From: Algiphilus sp.
Lineage (GTDB): Bacteria > Pseudomonadota > Gammaproteobacteria > Nevskiales > Nevskiaceae
DNA: 33,432 bases
Assembly (NCBI GenBank): GCA_022763315.1
Contig: JALEHA010000251.1
Location: 1 to 33,432, forward strand
Reading direction: 5' to 3'
Made by a program: the position numbers and the translations under genes. Below are positions 19,114 through 25,198 of this stretch, in pieces (positions within the stretch are counted from its first letter, which is position 1; every line of letters starts with the position of its first letter). The notes under the pieces were generated by a model. It saw only the letters and a program-made list of their open reading frames with translations, did no database searches and had not been told where the DNA came from.

Positions 19114-19563
19114 ATGCGCAAACTGCATCTCGCGATCTCCACCGATCGCATCGAGGCGGCCGTGGCGGACTTCTCACGCCGGCTGGGGGCTACCCCCTGC
19201 TCATACGTGGCCGGCCAGTACGCGCTGTGGAGGACGGATGCGCTGAATGTGTCGCTGCGACAGGATGCGGAACAGACCCCTGGCAGCCTGCGCCATCTCG
19301 GCTGGGAAGACCCCTCCGCACCGGAATTCACGCAGGAAAGCGACATCCATGGCGTGCTCTGGGAACATTTCAACGCCCAGCACCAGGCTGAGGAGATCAA
19401 CGCATTGTGGCCGGAGGCGCACTACACCCCCGGACGGCGGGGGCGGCGCACCGTGTGGACGCGGCCGCTGCGGGCCGCAACCCCGCACGCGCGGCTTTGC
19501 GGCCACGTTCTCACCCGAGCAATTGCCAGACCATGGCCAGGATCAGCGCGATTTGCGCGATGA
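19114..19563 (+). CDS. Small glyoxalase/VOC-like protein with a likely read-through C-terminus
   Basis: The first about 105 residues (KLHLAISTDRIEAAVADFSRRLG...YALWRTDALNVSLRQ...SLRHLGWEDPSAPEF...DIHGVLWEHFNAQHQAEEINALWPEAHYTP) look like a single VOC (vicinal-oxygen-chelate) half-domain, a family usually about 105-120 residues long. The last about 40 residues are Arg-rich and non-family. They run over a strong stem-loop at 19473-19504 and into the end of the convergent MAPEG 3 gene (53-base overlap). I therefore suspect the original stop was just after residue 105 and has been lost. A close match in the RHLGWED motif is to uncharacterised VOC proteins. Confidence 0.75.
   Translation: MRKLHLAISTDRIEAAVADFSRRLGATPCSYVAGQYALWRTDALNVSLRQDAEQTPGSLRHLGWEDPSAPEFTQESDIHGVLWEHFNAQHQAEEINALWPEAHYTPGRRGRRTVWTRPLRAATPHARLCGHVLTRAIARPWPGSARFAR
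19473..19504 (-). terminator. Strong stem-loop at the end of MAPEG 3
   Basis: GGCCGCAA (19473-19480) pairs with TTGCGGCC (19497-19504), with an inner CCGC/GCGG stem (19483-19486 with 19491-19494, loop ACGC). It starts seven bases past the MAPEG 3 stop. It lies inside the extended VOC-like reading frame, so it could end both convergent genes. No T-tract. Confidence 0.55.
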
Positions 19564-19915
19564 ACAGCGTCGCGCGAATCAGCACCAGGAGGAAGGAGGT
19601 GCCGATCAGGTGCACGACGCTCTGGCCCACGCGCAGATACACCACCCACGCCGCCATCCCGGCAATCGCAGCTGCCTGATCCATCATGGCACCGACGATC
19701 ACCACTGCCGCGAAGACGGGGAAGGTCTCGAGGCAGTTGTAGTGGGCGTGCTGGGCGCGAATCAGAATGCCCGGATCCACGGGCGCGTTGCCTCGCGTCC
19801 AGGCGTCGGCCTTCTGGCTACCCATCAACACGCGCGGAACGCGTGGCAAAGCATAGAAAAGGGCCAGCAGCAGAGTCCAGGTGCCGAACAGCAATACTGC
19901 GGTCAATGCGGTCAT
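19511..19915 (-). CDS. MAPEG family membrane protein (paralogue 3)
   Basis: A 134-residue membrane protein with about four helices: ALTAVLLFGTWTLLLALFYAL, then RAQHAHYNCLETFPVFAAVVIVGAMM (MAPEG helix 2 with Arg, His, Asn and Glu), WVVYLRVGQSVVHLIGTSFLLVLIRATLFIAQIALIL. Its NCLETFPVFAAVV closely parallels NCVENLPVFGAVV of paralogue 2. AGGGAGACGAC precedes the ATG. It lies 94 bases downstream of alkB on the same strand and could be read through from it, which would place a possible lipid-peroxide or thiol-transfer protein with alkane oxidation; the link is positional only. Confidence 0.87.
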   Translation of the reverse strand: MTALTAVLLFGTWTLLLALFYALPRVPRVLMGSQKADAWTRGNAPVDPGILIRAQHAHYNCLETFPVFAAVVIVGAMMDQAAAIAGMAAWVVYLRVGQSVVHLIGTSFLLVLIRATLFIAQIALILAMVWQLLG

Positions 19916-20009
19916 GTCGTCTCCCTTGGTGTGTGGTTGTGCCGCAGGCTCAGCCTACTGAAGGCCGGTTCCGCTTTGTAGTTGCGCTTCGGTAAGCAGT
20001 CACCCGTCG

Positions 20010-21443
20010 CTACCGCGCGGCGACCGCCTCGGCCATCACCGGAACAAAATCCGGCTTCTCTCGCACGGCGCAGTTCGGACACGGGAAATCGTCGGGCAGG
20101 GCGCTCCACGGTGTACCTGCTGGATAGCCCTCATGGGGACAGGCCTGCCGCGGGTCGTAGACATAGTGGCAGTTCGGGCACTGATGCCCGGCGCATTCCT
20201 TTTCCGAAACGGTGTGCGCCGTCTGAGCGCCAGCATCCCCCGCCGCGGAGGCTGTGCCCGTCGCCGGATCCTCAACCCCCGGCATCCAGCGGGCCAGCAG
20301 GGCTGCACGACGGCCAGGGTGCAGATTCGCCTGAGTGATATCGCCACCGTAATGTTCGACCACGCGCCGATCCATCATTCGGAACCACAGCGCAGGCAAG
20401 TAGGCCACCAGAATCATGCCGGCATAGCCCGAAGGCAGTTGCGGAGCGTCATCGAAATGGCGCAGGCCCTGATAGCGTCGAGTGGGGTGGGCGTGATGAT
20501 CGGAATGACGCTGTAGCTGATAGAGCAGCAGATTGGTCACCACATGATTGCTGTTCCAGGAGTGCTGCGGCTGGCAGCGCTCGTAACGCCCCCCGGCGAG
20601 CTTCCGACGCCGCAAACCGTAGTGCTCCATGTAGTTGACGACTTCGAGCAGGGAAAAACCGAAAGCGGCCTGGGCGACGAGAAAGACCAGGGCCCATGGC
20701 CCCAACCACAGGCTCAGCGCACCGAACAAAAGCACGGTCAGCGCCCAGCTCTGCAGGTTTTCGTTACGCACCGACCACAGCGACTGTCCGTTGCGTTCCA
20801 GCCGCGCTTTCTCGATGCTCCACGCCGATTTCAGGCTGCCAAGCACCGTACGCGGCAGAAAGCGCCAGAAACTCTCACCCATGCGCGCGCTGGCCGGATC
20901 TTCGGGCGTCGCCACATGCTTGTGATGACCCTTATTGTGTTCGATGAAGAAGTGCCCGTAAGCCACTGGCGCCAATACGATACGTGACAGCCAACGCTCC
21001 AGCGCATTGGTTTTGTGACCGAGCTCGTGCGCGGTGTTGATCGCCACACCGTTGACAATGCCGGTGGCCATGACCAGTCCGAGCAGATGCCACCACGGCA
21101 GGCCGCCGGAGACCGCCAACCAAGCGGCGAGGATGGTCATCAGGTACTGACTTGGTATGTAGGCGAAGACGATGCGCTGGTAGTAGCGGTCCGCACTGAG
21201 CGCGTCCACGGCGCTTTCCGGTGCGTTGCTGCGATCCTCGCCAATCAGCAGGTCGAGCAGCGGTGCGAGACCGTAGAACACCACTGGCAGCGCCCAGAGC
21301 CAGCCTGCGGAAAAACCCGACAGAACGGCGATCACCGATGCCAGGCCCAGCAGCGGCAGAGCCGGGCTGAGCAGCCACCAATAGCGCTTGGCGTCTTTCC
21401 AGGCCGAGGATGCAGGGGCGGAAACCGCAGTCGTTGTGGTCAT
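20010..21443 (-). CDS. alkB: Alkane 1-monooxygenase fused to a rubredoxin
   Basis: A 477-residue integral membrane di-iron hydroxylase that would oxidise medium-chain alkanes at a terminal carbon. The three histidine clusters are complete: HELGHK (from 139), EHNKGHHKHVATPEDPAS (from 168) and LQRHSDHHAHPTRRYQ (from 310), plus NYMEHYG (about 270-276). After a linker of about 40 residues a rubredoxin domain follows (about 420-467) with CPNC at 422-425 and CPNC at 455-458, so the electron carrier is part of the same chain. The second CPNC is followed by Ala-Val, not the usual Gly. Rubredoxin reductase must come from elsewhere. Divergent from the AraC gene. Confidence 0.96.
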   Translation of the reverse strand: MTTTTAVSAPASSAWKDAKRYWWLLSPALPLLGLASVIAVLSGFSAGWLWALPVVFYGLAPLLDLLIGEDRSNAPESAVDALSADRYYQRIVFAYIPSQYLMTILAAWLAVSGGLPWWHLLGLVMATGIVNGVAINTAHELGHKTNALERWLSRIVLAPVAYGHFFIEHNKGHHKHVATPEDPASARMGESFWRFLPRTVLGSLKSAWSIEKARLERNGQSLWSVRNENLQSWALTVLLFGALSLWLGPWALVFLVAQAAFGFSLLEVVNYMEHYGLRRRKLAGGRYERCQPQHSWNSNHVVTNLLLYQLQRHSDHHAHPTRRYQGLRHFDDAPQLPSGYAGMILVAYLPALWFRMMDRRVVEHYGGDITQANLHPGRRAALLARWMPGVEDPATGTASAAGDAGAQTAHTVSEKECAGHQCPNCHYVYDPRQACPHEGYPAGTPWSALPDDFPCPNCAVREKPDFVPVMAEAVAAR

Positions 21444-21500
21444 GAGGATGTCTCGTTTCCTATGGGAACCGCTTCATGTTGGCGCAGGCCTGTCCTCCGT

Positions 21501-21540
21501 TATGGTGATAATGCGTCATCATATGGTGATCATGCGCCAT
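21501..21540. promoter_or_regulatory. Tandem direct repeats, probable AraC operator
   Basis: TATGGTGATAATGCGTCAT (21501-21519) and TATGGTGATCATGCGCCAT (21522-21540) match at 17 of 19 positions and start exactly 21 bases apart, two helical turns. This is the usual arrangement of AraC-family half sites. The pair is 58-97 bases upstream of the alkB start and directly before the AraC ribosome-binding site, so it could activate alkB and repress the regulator. Confidence 0.7.
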
Positions 21541-21554
21541 AGGGAGGTTCCGGC

Positions 21555-22664
21555 ATGCAAGCAGGCGAGGTGTACGTGCCCGCGCGCTACTACGCGCGAC
21601 TGACCGCATTGCTCCAGGCCGATGGCGCAGAGGTCGAGTGCCTGCTTCAGTCCTCCGGGCTGTCGATAGCGCAACTCAATGAAGCCGAGGCACAGATTCG
21701 CTTTTCGCGGGTGGACCATTTGTTGCAGCAGTTGCCTCGGTTTACGACGCGTACCGATCTGCCCTTTGAAACGGGTCGTCGTCTCACCGCGAGTGCGCAC
21801 AGCTTCGTGGGATTCGGCATGCTCAGCAGCGCCACGGTGGATGAGGCCTTGCGCTTCGAGGCGCGCTACTTCGCCTTGGTGATGCCCAGTTTCACGATGC
21901 GGTACAGCAGCGCCAGAGACCACGCGGACCTGCTGTTCACACCGCGGATTGCGATGAGTCACCTTTGTCTGTTCTTTCATCTGGAAGCCATCGCCTTGGC
22001 GGCCCTGCGCGAGGTTTCGGATCTCAACGGCGGGCGCCTGCCGCCCTGCACCTTGCATTGCGGCTATCCCGAGCCGGCCCATGTCGCCCGCTACCACCGT
22101 GAACTGGGCAATGTCGCCATTCGCTTCGAATCCGGCAACCCCGCCAGCGTGCGGCTGCGCATCGCCGAGGACCCGCGCGCTCTGCGGATGAACATGGCGG
22201 ACAGCCACGCCCTTCAGGTGGCGGAAGTGCGCTGCCGGGCGCTGATCCAACGCGCGGCCGATGGCGGGCGTTTCGCCGACTGGGTGACGATGACGTTGCG
22301 CGAAGTCTCCGATGCGCTCCCCACGCTGGACGAACTGGCAGCGTCACTGAATCTGTCACGGCGCACGATCAATCGCTATCTTGCGCGCGAGGGCACCAGC
22401 TTCCGCGCCCTGGCGGGGGAGATCCAGCACCAGATTGCCTGCGAGCGTCTGACGGCCAAGGGCATGAGCGTGACCGAGGTCGCCTATTCGCTGGGGTTCA
22501 GTGATGCGTCCAACTTCTCGCGCGCATTCCGCGACCGTGCCGGCTGCAGCCCAGGGCAGTATCGGAAGCGTCGCCCAAGCCGCTCACCGGGTGCGTTCGA
22601 TGCACTGCAGGGCGACACCCACATCGATGCCGCACCGGGCGAGATGCGTAAACATCCTCGCTAA
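21555..22664 (+). CDS. AraC-family transcriptional regulator (AlkR/OruR type)
   Basis: A 369-residue regulator. The N-terminal ligand-binding domain is of the Arabinose_bd (PF12625) type (about 25-220: VPARYYARLTALLQADGAEVECLLQSSGL through LHCGYPEPAHVARYHRELG). The C-terminal pair of helix-turn-helices starts at ALPTLDELAASLNLSRRTINRYLAREGTSFRAL and continues with VTEVAYSLGFSDASNFSRAFRDRAGCSPGQYR, the AraC signature. GGGAGG lies nine bases before ATG at 21555. Being divergent from alkB with a paired repeat between, it is the likely alkane-responsive activator of alkB. The gene ends nine bases before the permease stop on the other strand. Confidence 0.93.
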   Translation: MQAGEVYVPARYYARLTALLQADGAEVECLLQSSGLSIAQLNEAEAQIRFSRVDHLLQQLPRFTTRTDLPFETGRRLTASAHSFVGFGMLSSATVDEALRFEARYFALVMPSFTMRYSSARDHADLLFTPRIAMSHLCLFFHLEAIALAALREVSDLNGGRLPPCTLHCGYPEPAHVARYHRELGNVAIRFESGNPASVRLRIAEDPRALRMNMADSHALQVAEVRCRALIQRAADGGRFADWVTMTLREVSDALPTLDELAASLNLSRRTINRYLAREGTSFRALAGEIQHQIACERLTAKGMSVTEVAYSLGFSDASNFSRAFRDRAGCSPGQYRKRRPSRSPGAFDALQGDTHIDAAPGEMRKHPR

Positions 22665-22673
22665 GCCTGCCGC

Positions 22674-23999
22674 CTAGCGGTGATGCATGCTCGTGTCATC
22701 GGCGTGCTGTCTGCTCAGGAAACCGCGCTCAAAGACGAAGATCGCCGCTATGGCCACAAGCGCCATCCCCACGATGGCGGGATCGGCCTGTCCCTTGATC
22801 AGCAGAAAAGCAGCGAGCGCCGCGGCGTCCAGCACGATGGCGCACACCAGCACCCATGCCTTGGCTCCTACGTCAGCCCGCAAGTGACGAAGCACGCCCC
22901 AGTGAACGGCGATATCCATGACCAGATAGAAGATAGCGCCCAATGAAGCGATACGGCTGAGGTCGAAGAAAGCGGCCAATGCGGCCGCCAGCACCACGGT
23001 ATAGACCAGCGTATGTTTCTGAATGTCGCCGGGCATGCCGAAGTGGCGATGCGGAATGAGCTTCATCTCGGTCAGCATGGCCAGCATCCGTGAAACCGCG
23101 AAAATGCTTGCCAGCAGCCCCGAAGCGGTCGCGATGATGGCAATGGCCACGGTGAACCAGACCCCATAGGCCCCTACGGCCGGCCGCGCGGCCTCCGCCA
23201 GCGCGTAGTCCTTCGCTGCCACGATCTGCTCGATGCTCAGGGTCGAACCGACCCCGAAGGCCACCAGCATATACACCACCACGCAGATGGCCAGCGAGAT
23301 CATGATGGCGCGACCGACATTCCGGTGCGGATCCACGACTTCGCCGCCACTGTTGGTGATGGTCGTGAAGCCCTTGTAGGCGAGGATGGCCAGGGCCACA
23401 CCGGCCATGAAACCGGTGAGCGACGTGTCATCGATAAGGCTGTCCGACGCCGGCTGAAAGGAGAAACCGGATACCCACAGGGCAACGCCGGCGAAGGCCA
23501 AAATCCCACCGACTTTGAGGATGGCCGCAATCTTGGACACCGTCCCGATCAAGGCATTGCCCGCGATATTGACCAGAAAAGCGACGGCAATCAGGCCGAC
23601 CGCCAGCATCGGCAGCAGCCAGTCCGGCTGGTCTCCGTCAAACAGTTGCAGCACATAGCTTGCGAAGGTCCGCGCGACCAGACTCTCGTTGATGATCATC
23701 GAGAACACCATCAGCAGGGCGCAGGCCCCCGTGATCATGGTCCTGCCGTAGGCGCGCTCCAGAATCATGGCAATGCCGCCCGCAGACGGGTATTTGCTGG
23801 TGACCTTGATGTATGTGTAGGCACTGAAGGCGCTGATGACGACAGCCAGCAGGAAGGCCAGCGGGAACAGGCTGCCGGCAAATTCGGCGACCTGTCCGGT
23901 CAGCGCAAAAATGCCGGCCCCGATCATGACGCCCGTCCCCATGGCGACGGCACCTGCCAGTGTCAGGCTGTTTTCTGCGTACTTCGCGCTACGGTCCAT
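22674..23999 (-). CDS. APC-superfamily permease
   Basis: A 441-residue transporter with about 12 membrane helices. TGVMIGAGIFALTGQVAEFAGSLFPLAFLLA in the first helices, with the GAGIFALTG glycine-rich unwound segment, is typical of amino acid/polyamine/cation permeases. The C-terminus ends in a short HADDTSMHHR. It is the last gene of the copper block, 13 bases after the DUF5676 gene, so it is co-transcribed. The substrate is unknown. It could import an amino acid such as His, Cys or a polyamine, or be unrelated to copper; the motif does not decide. Confidence 0.9.
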   Translation of the reverse strand: MDRSAKYAENSLTLAGAVAMGTGVMIGAGIFALTGQVAEFAGSLFPLAFLLAVVISAFSAYTYIKVTSKYPSAGGIAMILERAYGRTMITGACALLMVFSMIINESLVARTFASYVLQLFDGDQPDWLLPMLAVGLIAVAFLVNIAGNALIGTVSKIAAILKVGGILAFAGVALWVSGFSFQPASDSLIDDTSLTGFMAGVALAILAYKGFTTITNSGGEVVDPHRNVGRAIMISLAICVVVYMLVAFGVGSTLSIEQIVAAKDYALAEAARPAVGAYGVWFTVAIAIIATASGLLASIFAVSRMLAMLTEMKLIPHRHFGMPGDIQKHTLVYTVVLAAALAAFFDLSRIASLGAIFYLVMDIAVHWGVLRHLRADVGAKAWVLVCAIVLDAAALAAFLLIKGQADPAIVGMALVAIAAIFVFERGFLSRQHADDTSMHHR

Positions 24000-24011
24000 C
24001 GTCCATTCCTT

Positions 24012-24293
24012 TTACGGCCGCTGTGCAAAAAACCGGTACAGGGGCACAAACACCACCGCCAGATACCATCCATACAGATAGGCGCCAACCAGCCCGAACA
24101 GAAAGCCGGACACCGTCAGCCATTCGAAGCCCGGCAACAGTGGCGCCCAGACCTCAACCATGCGCATCTGATCCGGCGCGAGCAGTCCAAAGGCGATGCA
24201 CAGCAGATAGCTGATCAGGAACAGCAACGAGAGCGCATGGCCCGTTGGCCGGATGGACATCGTGCTTTGATGGGATTGGGCTTCTTCCGTCAT
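24012..24293 (-). CDS. DUF5676 family small membrane protein
   Basis: A 93-residue protein with two membrane helices: LSLLFLISYLLCIAFGLLAP and WLTVSGFLFGLVGAYLYGWYLAVVFVPLYRFF. The LLPGFEWLT and YGWYLAVVFVPLY motifs are those of DUF5676, found next to copper/heavy-metal genes and in membrane proteins of unknown role. Part of the copA-DUF2933-DUF411-DUF5676-permease run, 40 bases after DUF411. Function unknown; cytoplasmic N-terminus likely. Confidence 0.85.
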   Translation of the reverse strand: MTEEAQSHQSTMSIRPTGHALSLLFLISYLLCIAFGLLAPDQMRMVEVWAPLLPGFEWLTVSGFLFGLVGAYLYGWYLAVVFVPLYRFFAQRP

Positions 24294-24333
24294 GCTTTTC
24301 TCCTACACCTTGGGTCCATGCCACCAGACACCA

Positions 24334-24915
24334 TCAGTGCGAGGCATAGATCGTCTGTTCTCCGTCTCCGAACAGAAAGACGTCATAGGGGTCTTTGCGC
24401 GCCCCGTGTTCCATGCCGGGAGAACCCAACGGCATGCCCGGCACGGCGAGACCGGCCGCATCGGGGCGCTGTTGCAGCAGACGCCGGATATCGTTGGCCG
24501 GCACGTGTCCTTCGACGACGTAGCCGTCGATTTCAGCGGTATGGCAGCTTCTCAGCACCCGCGGCACAGCGAGGCTGGACTTGATGGACGATAGGTCGTC
24601 CAGTGACCGCACTGTCACCACAAAGCCGTTTTCCGAAAGGTGATCAGCCCACTTGGTGCAGCATCCGCAGCCCGGCGTCTTGTAGACGGTAATGCTCTGC
24701 GCTTGCGCGGACCACGATGCCGCCGTGCTCGTGATGGCGAAGGCGATCAGTACAGCCGGCACCGTCAGGCGCACCGCCAAAGCCTTACACAGGTGTCTCC
24801 ATCGAAGGACACAGGCATGCATGCGGCGCAGCGATGACGCGGCCCGTCCAACCTGCAAAGGGGCAGGGTGATGGCCGCGCGTTGCAGAACGCTTGGCTGT
24901 CGACACCCCGCTCAT
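24334..24915 (-). CDS. DUF411 family periplasmic metal-binding protein
   Basis: A 193-residue protein from the ATG at 24915, which overlaps the DUF2933 stop (ATGA) and has AAGGAG eight bases before it; a start at 24822 is possible but has no such site. An uncleaved leader precedes a signal helix (AVRLTVPAVLIAFAITSTAASWSAQA). The mature DUF411 part has TPGCGCCTKWADHL (CGCC metal/thiol site), VPRVLRSCHTAEIDGYVVEGHVPA and RLLQQRPDAAGLAVPGMPLGSPGM; these are the classic DUF411/CopG-like marks for a copper-handling periplasmic protein. The N-terminal 50 residues are unusual for the family. Confidence 0.88.
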   Translation of the reverse strand: MSGVSTAKRSATRGHHPAPLQVGRAASSLRRMHACVLRWRHLCKALAVRLTVPAVLIAFAITSTAASWSAQAQSITVYKTPGCGCCTKWADHLSENGFVVTVRSLDDLSSIKSSLAVPRVLRSCHTAEIDGYVVEGHVPANDIRRLLQQRPDAAGLAVPGMPLGSPGMEHGARKDPYDVFLFGDGEQTIYASH

Positions 24916-25178
24916 TTGCTCGACTCCTTCCGGCCTTCCTGCAGACCCCGTTGATAGGCCGCGTGAGCGGCCTGATCCTCATGCTTGGGATGCGCATGTG
25001 CTCGGTGGCCCTTGTGCATGAAGAGATGCATCAATGGGCACAGCAGAAGAATCAAGATGGGGAGGAACTGGAGGATGTGCTCGGTATGCTCCACCAGCAG
25101 GAAATAGAGCGCAGCACCTGTCAGTGCGAGCGTTGCGATGCCATGTAGGCGCGTCCAATGGCTGGGTCTTGATGACAT
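24912..25178 (-). CDS. DUF2933 family small membrane protein
   Basis: An 88-residue protein with two helices (HGIATLALTGAALYFLLVEHTEHILQFLPILILLLCPLMHLFMH). The LLCPLMHLFMHKGHRAHAHPKH segment with a Cys-Pro and His-rich run is the DUF2933 signature, seen beside copper ATPases and thought to bind metal in the membrane. The C-terminus is charged. It starts 20 bases after copA ends and its stop overlaps the DUF411 start, so all are one operon. Function inferred from neighbours only. Confidence 0.88.
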   Translation of the reverse strand: MSSRPSHWTRLHGIATLALTGAALYFLLVEHTEHILQFLPILILLLCPLMHLFMHKGHRAHAHPKHEDQAAHAAYQRGLQEGRKESSK

Positions 25179-25198
25179 AGGGATGCCTCCGCATACGG

